A stretch of 64,000 bases of DNA from Ehretia macrophylla (Eukaryota; Streptophyta; Magnoliopsida; Boraginales; Ehretiaceae), in the NCBI GenBank assembly GCA_037974665.1, contig CM075768.1:11585001-11649000 (forward strand), in the 5' to 3' direction. The translations under genes were made by a program, and so were the position numbers. The notes below the pieces were generated by a model. It was given only the letters and a program-made list of their open reading frames with translations. It had not been told where the DNA came from and searched no databases. Positions 11,177 through 23,872 of the stretch are shown piece after piece; the stretch's first letter is position 1; every line of letters starts with the position of its first letter.

Positions 11177-12447
11177 TCTCACAACACTAGGCTTATATTG
11201 ACCCTGAGACTGGGCCGGCCTGTACTGTGACTGAGCTTGATAAGACCCCTGCTGAAACTATGACTAATAGTAACCCTGCTGACCCTGCGGTCTGAAAGAG
11301 CCCTGCTGCACCGAAGGTCTACAACCACCCTACTATACCGAAGGTCTATACATACCCTGCTAGCCTTGTGACTGAAATGGCCTCTTGCTGGACTGACTAG
11401 GTCCGATCTGTTCCCCCTTTCTTTTCTCTAACCTAGAAGCTACATCAAAGGCCTTAGTAAATATATCATACTAATTCAGGGCCATCGCATCCTGAATCTC
11501 CGACCTCAAACCCAACATAAACCTCCGGGTCTTGCACTCCTCATTAGCTACAAACTCCGGTGCATACCGGGACAGTCTAGTGAAAGTGGCCTCATACTGT
11601 GCCACTGAAGCATCCCCCTGAACCAAGGACAGAAACTCCGCCTTTCTCCGTTCCCGTGCAATCCTTGAGACATACTTCGCCCGAAAGGCTCTAAGGAATG
11701 TATCCCAAACATATGGAGTACCTCTTGCCTCCCAACCAACTCTCACTGTGCGCCACCATTCCTCCGCCTCATCCTCAAACAAATAAATGGCAAAGGTAAC
11801 CTTTCTTTCATTAGTATAATCCAGAGGGTCAAATATTTTCTCCACTTTATTAATCCATGCCTCGGCTTTCTGATCATTTGGCTCCCCCTGAAACCTCGGT
11901 GGATAGTACCCCAAGAATTCCTTTAGTGTACCACGCCCGTGGTATCCACCCTATACATTCAGTAACTGTGCTTGCAAAGTCTGAGCTTGGGTGGCCTGCC
12001 CTGCTAGCAACTGTGCCTGACCGGCCATAACCTCTACAATCCTATCCATGGCTGCTCCAAAACAATCATCACCCCTATCTCGGCCCGGTGCCACATTACC
12101 CGGAACCTTGTCAACTTCCTCGGGCCTACCTCTCGTTCTCGGTCTACCAGTTATTCTACTAATCAAAGAGTTAGCGCAGGTTATAACACGTAAACAGGCT
12201 ATAAACAACTATTAGCACATAAACAATAAACCCATATAAAGCACATAAATCACTTAAGTATCAATCACATAAACAAATTGATCACATAATCACATAAGTA
12301 CTAAATCACATAATCACTTAATCATTTAATCATATTAACATATAGTTCACTTTTCTTTCACTTCATACATACTTTCATGATAAGATCATTACCCACATTC
12401 CAAGAATACCCCGGCCGACAACTAACATGGGCTCTGATACCACATAA
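11177..12447 (-). mobile_element. Tekay-1, right part: gag and leader
   Basis: The minus-strand continuation of the fossil at 1-2108. It holds the front of gag: a basic start near 12140-12160 (GRPRTRGRP), the alanine- and glutamine-rich stretch, and the capsid-like core with FQGEPND and EEWWRTV (about 11470-11914), then the glutamine- and proline-rich stretch towards 11177. About 240 bp of leader separate gag from the primer site at 12431-12442. The capsid-like stretch is still readable over about 147 residues; the rest is broken. Confidence 0.93.
12431..12442 (-). other. Primer binding site of Tekay-1
   Basis: On the minus strand this reads TGGTATCAGAGC, an exact initiator Met-tRNA type site, five bases inside the LTR boundary at 12448. 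Confidence 0.93.
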
Positions 12448-14867
12448 TGTCACGCCCCAACTCGACCCCACCTACAATCAGTTAGGACGCAACGGAATTT
12501 CGGTAGTATAACTACAGTAATTAGGACACCGAGGCTCTAAACCAACCTCTTCACACCTCATACAACCAATTCCACAAACATTCAACAATAAACAACCCAA
12601 CCATATTATACAATAATCACTCCTTCAACAATCTATTCATAGTTATACGCCTCCGTTCCAACTTAGTACATAGGCTATACATACATTTCAAAATAGGTTA
12701 TAACCAACTTAGTAATCTAGTCATGATCAAAATAAAGACTACTAAATCATCATACATATGTCTTTATATTAAGATAGGTTATACAATACATTGTTTTACA
12801 ACATCTAAGATAATCCCATGGCAATGACTTCGGCACATAAGACTCATCCGCATATGGCACATTTCCTTCTTCAAGAGGCACGTACCCGTAGTCAGATTCA
12901 ATAACACTTGCATGCATGTAATAATTGAGAGTGAGCTTATATAAAACAAGCCCAGTGAGGATTATATAGATCTCTAACAGTGTTTACTATACTCCTTGGA
13001 AATCATCCTTTGAGCAGTAAACACATAATAAACATCAATAACAATATAAGGACATAAATTATAATGACCATTCAATAAAGGTTACTCTAGTTGGTGTAGC
13101 TTCAAACGCCATCACGATCTCAACCGTTCTTCTTATAACTCCCCATTACTCACGCACCCGAGGTACCTCTCTAGCCCCGCCCTCCATAACACCTCCGTCA
13201 TGCGAGCTGGGGGTAGCCTATGGTAGTCATGCTGGTTTCAACCTGACAGCCCGATGCTGCCCGAGAGGTGGCACATACATACCAAGACTCAGCAATAATA
13301 ATAAACATTTAATCACAGGAGGACAACATTTTCCGTTGACTATCTCTCGGTTCATCAATAATCAATAATCAATAATCAATTAATCATCAATCAATTAATA
13401 ACATTTCAACAACATAACATCAATTAATCAGTTAACAACTACACAACTAAGTTAGATGACAAACTAGGCCATCCAACTTAACATGCATTAAACCACACAA
13501 TCAAACCCTAGTCTAACCATTAACAACTCACAATTCAATTACTCAAACACCACCCAAACAACTAAAGGCATATATCAACATTTTAAAGAAAGACAACCTA
13601 AACTTCTAATAATCATAACTTACATTCTACTAATCCAAACAACTCCAAACCAGTTCCTATCACTCACTCACTCAATCAACTACATTAGCCCCCTCGGAAA
13701 CCAACCAAAATACATCCAAATCAAGCCAAACAACCCTAAAACCCTAATGCACCTTGGCTGAAATTTCTGGACTTTCGTACCGACATCGCAATCAAAATTT
13801 CGGGATTACAACAGTACTACCACGTATTTAACAAACTTTTACAAATCGACGGCAATCGATTCCAACCACTACAATGCAAAATATTCAACAAATAGCCAAC
13901 AACTCAACTTTTAATACCCGAAAATAAAAATTCATGCTACAACGGTTCAAATCTTATATAAACGCATATAAACGATCCTTAGCATGCACTGAGCGATAAT
14001 ATAACATCGATTCAACTTTCTAACGGTTCAAAATTCAATTATACGCAAAAACATAAATGATGACATTTGAGATCTAGAATTTTTCTCTCACCTTTGATGT
14101 GTTATGAAGCTAGAAAGAAGCTCAATGGATTCTCAAGGGGTGGAATCAAGCTTTGGTTGATGAAGTTTGGCCTTGAATTCCAACTTTTAATGAAAAATTG
14201 CCTTTGAAAACTTGAGCTTTTCTTCTTGTTTTTCTCCTATGGAGCTCTCGGCCAAGTGTGTGTGTGTATGTGTGTGAGTTTGTTTTGTGAGCTTTCTATT
14301 GTGTGTTGATGCATAATAAGCTAAGGTCAAACAAAATAATGGAAAGTCAAAGTTGACACTTAGTTATTTTTTTAGTATTTTTAGTCTTTTAATCCTATTT
14401 TTGACTATTTCTTACTTAAAACAATTATGTAACACCTAAACTAATTCTAGACAATATATTTTAGGTGACAAATAGTTTTACGTTTAAACATTTTCACTCG
14501 AGTCGGCTTAAAACTCGATTTCTTACAAAAGAAAGTTTAAAAGCCTTTAAAATTCCAAAACCGATTTCAAATCTATTTTAATCAAACACGGGTCTATTAA
14601 TACACGAGGACTAGGTTTTAAAACATTTAAAACACCCCTGTAAAAATTTTAGCGGACAGGTGTTCAAAACACTATTCACTAAAACCGGCGATAAAATTTA
14701 TGATTCCATTTTTTATGAAAATTTCATGAATGCACACATAGCATGTATTAGGAATATAAATCACATATCTAGCACATTCTAACTCATATCACATATAAAC
14801 AGGTCAAAGCACACAAAATGAGGCAAAACACGCAAATCGAGGTTAAGATGAAAAGTGGGGTTTCACA
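12448..14867 (-). repeat. 5' LTR of Tekay-1
   Basis: A 2420-bp LTR in reverse orientation: left edge TGTCACGCCCC, right edge GGGGTTTCACA, the complements of the Tekay-2 LTR ends. It carries the same GC-rich block (around 13136-13270) and TATA-like box (12936-12943). It is clearly more diverged from the Tekay-2 LTRs than those are from each other, so it belongs to an older subgroup. The partner LTR is outside the window, so its TSD cannot be checked. Confidence 0.93.
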
Positions 14868-16360
14868 AAAAGGATATAAAGCCCCATTTAATCCATTGGC
14901 TATTACACCTGCAAGAGTTCGACCTTGAGATCAAGGACAAGAAAGGAAGCGAGAACTCTGTTTCCGATCATCTATCACGTTTGGTACGTGATTCTCCTAT
15001 TGATACTCTACCTTTCAAAGATACGTTCCCTGATGATCAACTTTTTGCCATCTCACATAAGATCCCTTGGTATGCCCACTATGTCAATTATCTGGCTGCC
15101 CAAGAGTTTCCAACTCACTGGGTAAAAGGGAAAATGAACGATTCATGGCACAAGTCAAGTACATTATCTAGGAAGATCCCTATCTTTTCAAGATCTGTGC
15201 CGATCAGGTCATTAGGAGATGTATACCTGAGGATGAAATTGACAACATTCTCCGATTCTGCCACTCTGAAGCATGTGGTAGACATTTTGGAGGAGAAATG
15301 ACATCTGCCAAAGTCCTACAATGTGGGTTTTTCTAGCCCACTCTTTTCAAGGATGCCCAGCAAATTTACAAAAATTGCCCCCAATGTCAACAAGTTGGCT
15401 CTATCTCGAGAAGGGACATGATGCCCCTTATATTCATATTCATTTGTGAAATATTCGATGTTTAGGGTATAGTCTTCATGGGTCCCTTTCCTCCTTTCTC
15501 AGGTTATACTTATATTCTTATCGGTGTGGACTATGTGTCCAAGTGGGTAGAAGCAGTGGCAACCCGAACCAATGACCATAAAGTTGTGGTCAAGTTCATT
15601 AAAGAGAACATCGTTTCTCGATTCGGGGTGCCACGTGTACTTATAAGTGACGGATGATAACATTTCCGTCACAGGACACTAGAAGCCCTTTTAAGAAAAT
15701 ATTCAGTCTACCATAAGATAGCAACATCGTACCATCCACAAATAAGTGGACAAGTGGAAGTGTCGAATCGGCAAATCAAGTCAATTCTTCAGAAAACAGT
15801 TAGGCCCAATCGTAAAGATTGGTCCAGTCGTCTGCATGACGTATTGTGGGCCTACCGTACTACTTTCAAAACTCCCATCGGTATGCCTTTGTATAGATTG
15901 GTATACGGCAAAGCCTGCTATCTTCCTGTTGAACTGGAACATAAAGCCTATTGGGCTATTAAGGCCCTGAACTTTGACTTACAATAGGCGGGTGAAGATA
16001 GAAAATTGACATTAAGTGAATTGGAAGAGCTTAGTTTCGAAGCTTATGAGAATGTCAAACTCTACAAAGAGAGAACGAAAAGGATTCATGATAGATCTAT
16101 TTTGGGAAAGACATTTTATCCTTCTGATAAAGTTTGGTTGTTTAACTCCACACTGAAGTTCTTCCCGGGAAAGTTAAGATCAAAATAGGAGGGTCCTTAT
16201 GAGGTGCTTAAAGCATATCCTTATGGAGTTATCTTAATTAAGCAATCCATAGATGGACGTCTCCTCAAAGTCAATGGTCAAAGATTGAAGCATACATTCG
16301 ATCCCAATGCAGTCCCTCATAAAGTTGAATCTGTAGAACTTCGGGACCTTGAATGCATTC
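14868..16360 (+). pseudogene. Element A: RNase H end and integrase regions
   Basis: The first 150 bp encode the RNase H tail ending [13 protein letters not shown]. The integrase follows: an HHCC-type zinc region near 15280-15410 (NCPQCQQ), a core with VDYVSKWVEA and FGVPRVLISD (about 15520-15650), [19 protein letters not shown] (about 15730) and a C-terminal part to about 16330. No chromodomain follows, unlike Tekay. In the family the enzyme inserts the DNA copy into the host chromosome. Broken copy. Confidence 0.87.
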
Positions 16361-16431
16361 CGTAAAAGGGATTCTACCAAGCTAAAGTCATTACAACTTA
16401 GCCCAACCGTCTGGTTGAAGACGTTAAACTT

Positions 16432-16455
16432 AGCGCTACTAGGAGGCAACCTAGT
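16432..16455 (+). other. Conserved AGCGCT + CTAGG/CCTAG hairpin after pol (element A)
   Basis: AGCGCT (16432-16437) is followed by ACTAGG-AGGCAA-CCTAGT, a six-base stem with a six-base loop. The same motif occurs in element B at 28745-28767. The role is unknown to me; the position, just after the coding region in both elements, suggests an RNA-level signal. Confidence 0.7.
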
Positions 16456-18389
16456 ACTCTTTTGTTGTAAATATTTATTTAAATTATGTCGTTACATGTA
16501 CTCTATAAATCTTTCTCTAGCTTTAGGTAGTTTGGATTTTAGCCTTGAGGAACATTCATAGAGGTACCAGTGTTAGTCTACTAGTAGTCACTGTATGTTT
16601 TTGTGTACGGTTGGCTTAGTTGTGCAACTCTGTCTTATAGTGTGAGCTATTCCACCAACTTAATGTGGTTTGGGTCTGTTGGATATTACTTGATAAGGTA
16701 GTTTGGAGTGTGAGCATACACCAGACGTAACGTCTGTGACGTAAAACCCCACTGTAATAAACCTTGACCCTGTGGAACTGGCTTTGGCCTTAAATATGCC
16801 GAAGGAAAGCACTAGATGTCGTGAGCACAAAAACCTCTGGAAGAGCTAGTCTGTTCAGTAGTATCAACTCTATAACCCTAAAAAAGAGTATAAATGGTCT
16901 GGGTAGTTTATTTATTTGCTTTATGTCTTAGTTTTATTCCTTGACCGTAATTCTTTTTGATTATCCCCTTATACTATTTTGTATAGATTAACTAACTAAC
17001 TATTTTTTGCTGTGTTGATGATAATCTGTAAAATGCTTTTTCTACTAATCATTAATTGCAGAATGATACATCTTTTGGCAAAAGTTAGTAGAAAAGCTTT
17101 GACATCAACATATAAATACTTCACATCAGGTGATATATTTCCTTACTACATTTCCCTTTATAACTGATCAACATGCGCTATAGAGTAAGCAAACCATAAG
17201 TTTAGGGATGTAGCATGTCATTATGTTATTACTTGTATATTACACTCTCACTGTCTTACATTGCTATTTGCTTGAGGACAAACAAAGTTTCGGTATGGGG
17301 ATGCGTGTATTTCATGAAAATCTTTTTTCAAAATATGCAAGAAATACACCATTTTGTTCATGAGAAATAGTAATTTGCTACCTTACTTGTTTAAAGGAAG
17401 ATGATTTAGATGATTTGAGAACCTGTGTTATTAGCTATATATTGTGAAAAACTCTTAGGAAACTCTGCAAGAGAAACTTTGGGGTACTGTATTCATTAGT
17501 AAGCCTAGTTGTTCTTCTTTTCTTCAATTGATAGGTATATGATTATGAAAGGACTGAGATAGAATTACCATTTGCTATGAGAATTTTTTGTGATTGAAAC
17601 CTGAACCCTTATGCCATGTTTGTACATTATGTTTTGTTACTATGTTTGTATGTACACTCTGGATTAAAAAAAAAGAAAGAAAAAAAAAGAGAGTTGTACA
17701 TACATTTGTTGATTGAATAATCTTGGTGTAAATATGTTGTAAATCTCTATGCACCACTATCCTAGACATTGTAATTTGGGATATGTGCTATAGTGTAAGG
17801 TTTTGAGCCTGGATATCTCGGGTGATTAAGGCACGTAGGGGTCCTTTTAAAACCTAGCAACCTCAATCATAATGACGGGAGATTGTTGGCCTTAAAGCCC
17901 GCTACATGGGATATTCAGAAAGCAAAGAGAACTGAACACTATAAAGAGATAGTATAATGTTGTACTTTTATATTTTCTGGAAAATGTAAAAAAGGGTAAA
18001 GCATGATCAAGAGTTTAATTACAAATAAGGTGAGAATATCAAAGTCCAATCTGTTTGCATGACTTTAAAGTTGGGAGTTGAATGAACTTAATTTGCTTAG
18101 CTTACTTCTAAATATGTACTCCAAAGCAATCAATAGTCCATTTTCAATACGAGTATCTATTTGAGAAAACTATGTACAAGGTTCTTTTATCATGTTTATC
18201 ATTAATTGATGAATAGGTTAAAGGTAGTGAACTGCATTTCTCATGCTACATGTTGAAAAAAATTTCACAAAGGATAAGTTAGATTATTTTCAGCTGTTTT
18301 GACTTGCAAATTTTTTTGAAAATTTCACTTTAAATCTGTTTTAAAGACAGTCTTGCTTGAGGATAAGCAAGGTTTAGGTTTAGGGATGT
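16456..18389 (+). other. Non-coding 3' region of element A with two polypurine-type motifs
   Basis: No coding region is supported here. A CTTGAGGACAAACAAAG...GTATGGGG motif at 17271-17300 resembles the one that normally precedes the LTR, and a second copy (18356-18386, CTTGAGGATAAGCAAGG...) stands right before it. Between them is an A/G-rich run at 17668-17695. The whole layout recurs in both halves of element B. Confidence 0.75.
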
Positions 18390-20295
18390 TTATGTGACTG
18401 TATTTGCAACACTCAAACCTTTGTATTTGTACTGCATTTGCATCTTAACTCTGGAATAAATGCAACACTTTGATACTTTCGATGCAATGTAGGAAAATAC
18501 TGAAAAGTGGAAAATCAGACCTGAAATGATCCAAATTGCAAGTCAAGAAGTAGGAATGGGGAAGCACGGGAACCAGTGGAAGAATGAAGTTCATAGAGAA
18601 GAAATTTGACCGAAACTAGCACGAAATCAAACTCGAAACATTGACCTGGATGATCTTGAATAGCGACCTATTTCCTTTTTTGACGAATCATACCAGTTTT
18701 TCGGGTAGAAATAGCCTTCTGAGCAAAATGCAAGACTCTGCCTTGCGCGCAGCGTGATTTTAGCCAAATTCTAACATTTGGAGGGTCCAAATAGTGAAAA
18801 ACACTTGAAAATGGCTCGGTCAAAGTCAAAATTCAAGAGCCAAAAAGTCAGGAAAAGGGCGCTCGATCGTATCCTACTAGGCATTCGAGCACCCCTCAGA
18901 GAAATTTCCACAACGTTCCAGAAGAAAACATGTAGCGCATAATTGATAATTAAGCAGACGCTTGCTCGAGCGCGCCTTACTGGCGCTCGAGCGCACCTTC
19001 AGAGTCTTCCGAAAGCAACATGTGGCGCGCTGCAATTTGACGCAACAGAAGCGTGCTCGAGCGCGCTAAACTGGCGCTCGAGCGCGTCTATGATTTTTTG
19101 TCTATAAATAGACCCCCCCTCCCTCCGAATTTTGTAATTAATTTTGGGATATTATCAATATTTTTGGTATAATTCCGAGTTAATTCTAGTTAGTTTTAAA
19201 TTAGTTGTAGTTAATTAATTAGTAGGATACGGGAGAAATCCCAACTAGGTAGTTCTTATTTGGAAAAATTTTGCCCGAATAGCTACTTTTAGGGAGAAGT
19301 TTGACCCAAGTAGTTATTGTTCGGGGGAGGTTATGCCTAAATAGCTTTCAATAGGAAAGCTCTTATTCGGGAGAAATTCATCCCTAGTAGCTCTTATTCG
19401 GGGAAAAATTAGCTCCGCCTGAATAGCTATTTTGTGTCAGACCTCTGCTCAAATTTTGAGAATCAGAAATACGCATTCGTTGATACGGGGGAGCCTTTCT
19501 TGACTCTCTTTTATTTGCAGAATTCGTATTCAATTATGTATGAGTAGATTGATATCTAGGGGATAATATTGTAAATGTTAGTCTTTTAATATATGGTCTC
19601 CGATTCAGTTTATTCAATTCTAAATTGCAATATATGGCTTGGTTTAATTCAGTATTGTCTTTCATACGTAATGCTTTTAAGTAGATGTTATGATTGTTTT
19701 ACTTTCATGTCATAATATTATGCTTGTAGTTGATATTATGATTACGTTACTTTCGTGCCTTATAAATGTTTTAATCATGAATCTATAGGTTGTACCATAG
19801 ATTCCATGAGACTATAGGTTGTACCATAGTTTCTACCTGTAAGGTTAGTTCCTTAGTTTAGTTTGACTTGTTGTACTTGGTTAAAATGAACTAAGTAGAT
19901 TAACTAGGTACTATAACTTTTAGTTTGACCAGGTGTATGCTTGTAGCTTAAGCCCTTGCATAGAATTAGATCAACTGGATGACGAGCCTATATTAGTTGC
20001 CTCATTTACATGTTCAACCCCTAGATCACTACCCCTCGTATCCACACTTAGTTAGTTTAACTTAGATAAATTAGTTAGTTTAATTTAGTTTAAAATCCTT
20101 ACACAAACCCACCTTGCGTTCTGTCACTTAAGCACTTTAACATTTTCACACTACTTCACTAACATTAACTAACGAGTTTCCCTATGGTACGATTCCGCAC
20201 TCCTAGCACACTACAATATGAAGATCTTTGCACTTGTAGGTTATGAAAACTTGGTCATTTTGCACCTATTTATAACGCACCGTTTGAACGCATCA
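18390..20295 (+). repeat. 3' LTR of Athila-like element A
   Basis: A 1906-bp LTR ending GCGTTTGAACGCATCA-type sequence (catca at 20291-20295). Its start is worn but aligns with the TGATGTGAC starts of the element B LTRs after the polypurine-type tract. The tail block (TGGTCATTTTGCACC to the end) is shared almost word for word with element B. The next five bases (20296-20300, GTTGG) would be its TSD, but the other end is outside the window. Confidence 0.88.
18855..19110 (+). promoter_or_regulatory. GC-rich palindrome array and TATA-like box in LTR A
   Basis: Two near-identical hairpin units, GCTCGAGCGC (18964-18973) with GCGCTCGAGC (18983-18992), and again 19055-19064 with 19074-19083, lie 91 bp apart. 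A worn further unit is near 18858. TATAAATA follows at 19103-19110. The high GC stands out in an AT-rich LTR. I infer an upstream promoter (U3) module. Confidence 0.65.
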
Positions 20296-21944
20296 GTTGG
20301 TCTAAGACATGTATTTTTCTACTTCAAGTACTATGTCTAAGTCATACACCCAACTTTTGAAATTATACCCAATCAAAATATTCGTGAAAAGATAATGGGT
20401 AGTTAACCTTAATCAATATTCTATGAAGCGATCTTTGACAAAAACCCCACCGAAAGGGTTGTTGCTCCTATCAACACTTCGATTGAAACTCGTTCTAGTA
20501 TAATCTTGTTAAGTCTTAGTAAAGAGACTACCCTCCGAAGGGAACGGCCCACATACAGGTGAGCTCAGAATTGGTCCCACTATTAGCATAGACCAAAACG
20601 GAAAACCATAGGGTTATTTCCAAATCCCCTTTCCCACTTGATCTTTTATAACCAAGGGTTTTTACTTATAACTAGTCTTTGCAATTTAACCTTTTAAGTT
20701 TTAAATCTAAGAAAGCTCGATCCTTAAATCCTTGCTTTTAAAACTTTACCTTTAATTGCAATAGTCGCATACCTATTCGGGATTAGGTAAGACAACTTAG
20801 GTATCTAGTTAATGTTTGGTTTCTAAGGGCATCTCCCTAACCAATTATGAAATCGATAACCTCAAACTATGTTGATCTAGGTGTCGATTCGATTAACTAG
20901 CCATACCTAATTAAGGTTATCTAGGATTTAGCCATTTTTAAATCCTAATGATTGGTCATGCTACTAGGTGTTTCATGTTTATACATCCATTCAAAATAAG
21001 GCATCATTCACAATTTCAAAAAGTAAAGACATGCATCCATACACCACGACCCTTTCCTTGATGGTTCCTTGTACTTTCCATTTTCGAATATGGAAGTTGC
21101 CATTCTTGGAGCTTTCTATTTTAGGAATGAGAATCTTATCGTAATTACAACAAGACTCCTTATCTCATCAAAATCTCCAAGAGTCCTTGTGGATAAAGAA
21201 TTCTGCCACAATCTAGGAGTCTTATATTTGGATGAGCATCCAAGTTTCCTACTGCCAAAAGAATTCTTATCCTAATCACGACAAGACTATTATCTTATCA
21301 AAATCTCCAAGAATCCTTGTGGATGAATAAATCAGCCACAATCTAGGAGTGTTAGATTTGGATAAGCAACCAAGTGTCATATTGTCAATAGAACTCTTCC
21401 ACCACCATACTCTACCGCTCCACCCCCTATGGAGAGTTAGGACAACCATAAACTTTCCTACACCACCACTGGTTCCTCAAGAAAATCATAAAAAATAGTC
21501 TGCAAAAATTCTGCACTACTTCCTTGACTTGGCTCGTGTGATTCTCGGCATTGTACAAGCATTTTATGTAATAGAATTGCAAAATACAGCAAACCTATCT
21601 ATTACATATGGTCATATGCTTCACTATGAAGCTTACATTCAACTATATAAACGATTTAAAGATTACAAACCAATTGGATAAACCATTAATCCAATAATCA
21701 TACATAGACCATTAAAGCTGAAAAATCAGAACCATAACAATTACCATGCATTCTAACCATCAAGGAAGAGTTATTATAGGCTGCAAAACAAGGGTTAATA
21801 ACCTTATTCATCATGCAATAATCCCACATATCGTAGCACACAAAATCAGTCTGCACTTAGCCTAAGCAGTCCGCCAATCATGGACTCTCTAGCATTTTTC
21901 CAGTAATTCTAATGCAATATTTTAACATGTATTGCGTTTGGTGT
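20296..21944 (-). mobile_element. Leader of copia element D (Ty1/copia fossil)
   Basis: Lies directly inside the PBS of element D, so on the minus strand it is the untranslated leader. No coding frame is supported. A segment around 20500-20600 has the CTCCGAAGGGA-type wording that also marks the long leader of element E (43960-44200), which supports a related copia family. The stretch stops at the LTR edge of element A, so the gag and pol of D, if present, lie outside the window. Confidence 0.65.
21131..21400. repeat. 130-bp tandem duplication inside the D leader
   Basis: 21131-21260 and 21261-21390 are two direct copies of a 130-bp unit (GAATCTTATCGTAATTACAA... versus GAATTCTTATCCTAATCACG...), sharing CATCAAAATCTCCAAGA and GCCACAATCTAGGAGT. 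A third copy begins at 21391 with GAACTCTTCC and then stops. Divergence between copies is noticeable, so the duplication is old. Confidence 0.85.
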
Positions 21945-21957
21945 GGCTCAGATACCA
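21945..21957 (-). other. Primer binding site of copia element D
   Basis: On the minus strand this reads TGGTATCTGAGCC, one base from the initiator Met-tRNA site, two bases from the LTR boundary. Confidence 0.88.
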
Positions 21958-21959
21958 CT

Positions 21960-23563
21960 TGTTGGTTATTATCCAAGGGTTCTATAGCCTAGATTACTAG
22001 TAATTTAGGCATCAAAACCTTAATCTAGTACAGCGGAAGCAATCAAGAACTGATAACCAAGCAAATACATATAAACAAGCAAGCATACATGCATAAAACA
22101 CAGTTTAAGATTTCGCGGACAGATTGATTACCTCTAAGTGTTGGCATCAAAAACTCAACACTCTATGATGCGTACCACACGAGGGCTGCAATGAGTAGAC
22201 ATCATTCTTCTTTGCTTGCCTTGGCCAAGAGCTCCACACCAATGGAAAGAGAAGAAGAACGCACGGCTCCAAGGATTAGCCCTTAAGATCTTCTATTCTA
22301 TTCTAATTCCAAAAATATGGTTTTTCGTGGTGGGATGATTCTCACTCTCCTTTTTTCTTCTTTCTAGCCGAAGCTACCTTGTATGAGAGAGTCATGTGTT
22401 ATTTTTCCTTAGCCGCGTGAAAAAACCCTAGCAAGAGTCCTTAATGACTCGTGTGATTAATAGGAAGAAATGGTGAAGGGAAGGACTTGTAGTTACTCTA
22501 GGAAACGTATGTAGACACAATTGTGTCTATATTATTTTTTCAAGAGATAACTAGATAAATGTAGGATTAACACTTCTTTTATATTTTATGATAATCCTAT
22601 TTCAAACAAATTGAAATATATCATAAAACTAAAGAGTCCTACATAACTATCTAGCCTACAATCTTATACTTTAACTTCTTAATCCTATCACACGCATATC
22701 ACTTGCTAAAAACACACTCCACACGCCACATACACTGAAAATGAAAGTGTTCTTACCTAATTTCAAAACTAGCTAGAAGATGGACCAAAAGACATATTCG
22801 CCCTAGCTCCAAAATGACTAAAATGCCCCTGCTAGACACTAGCTGCATTTTATTCATTTTAACCCTAGCTCATTCCACTAAAGAGCTATGGCTGTACTCT
22901 AGAACGAATACTGATTCCTCAGAAGCTAGTCAAATAAAGTTCGACCATTGTCTTTGACCTATTAAGAAAAATGACTGAAATGCCCCTCCATGTAGAACTT
23001 GTAATCAATTTTAGGTCTTAACCTTGTACTATCAACCTTTCTTGATTACCTCTATTCTTTGTGCATCTAATCCTCCATTAATCATCATCTATATATTATT
23101 TTCTTGATCCAGGGAGCGATCCACAAGTTCAATATCTAAATATAGTCCTGGTTGACTATACTACTAAGTACTTAGGTTCCGATGATTAATAGGATGTCAC
23201 AAAAGGGGAATAACCCATCAATTAAGATGACATAGAACAACTTAACACATATGCATGTGCCAACTAGTCAAGTCCATGTATCCAAAACTCAGAGTTGTTA
23301 ATCTATATAAGATCTTACCCATAGTGAATCAAAACACATGTCCTTGAGTTCATTGGTCATCCACATATGCTTAAGAACTGGAGCATTAGTCCCTTAGTAG
23401 CTCGAGATGTTTCTGTCATATGAGCAATAGTACTTTTATAGAGATCATATCTACAATGGTCCAGTTCAATGCATTCTCATGCACTAATGAGAAAAGTTTC
23501 AAAAGCCCTTCCAATGACCAAGGTAGATCATCCTACCAAATGGAGACTCTCATTATAACCTTA
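21960..23563 (-). repeat. 5' LTR of copia element D, first part
   Basis: In reverse orientation the LTR ends AACCAACA at 21960. It runs to 23563, where element B interrupts it, and resumes at 32092-32350, giving about 1.86 kb in total. Its far end reads TGTTAGGAATTC...TATGCCC, like the starts of the LTRs of E and H. Duplicated bases CCTTA (23559-23563) and CCTTC (32087-32091) flank the insertion. Confidence 0.85.
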
Positions 23564-23872
23564 TGATGTGACGATATTTGCACCACTCAAACCACTGAAT
23601 TTGTACTTCTATTGCATCTTAACTTGTGGAATTAATGCAACACTTAATACATTTTTGATGCAATGTAGGTTAATCCTTATAAGTGAAGAAATCAGTCTTA
23701 AAACGGCAAAATGCAAGTCAAAGAATTGTGCGATGGCAAAGACTCGAGAATCGGTGGATGAATCAATGCCCGTAGAAGAAGAATTTGGTTAGATCATGTG
23801 CAAATAGTGACCTATATCTGTTTTTGACAAACCGTACTAGATTTTCGTGTAGAAACGACCTTCCGAGCTTCT

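Larger units (their letters stand above)
14868..20295 (+). mobile_element. Athila-like element A, right part (Ty3/gypsy fossil)
   Basis: Starts abruptly at the Tekay-1 LTR edge inside the RNase H coding region, runs through integrase, a long non-coding 3' region and a polypurine-type tract, and ends with an LTR (18390-20295). The RNase H end and integrase wording ([32 protein letters not shown]) is typical of plant Athila elements. The left part would lie beyond Tekay-1, outside the window. It abuts the leader of copia element D at 20296, most simply because it inserted there. It is broken, with about ten breaks in the coding part. Confidence 0.87.
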
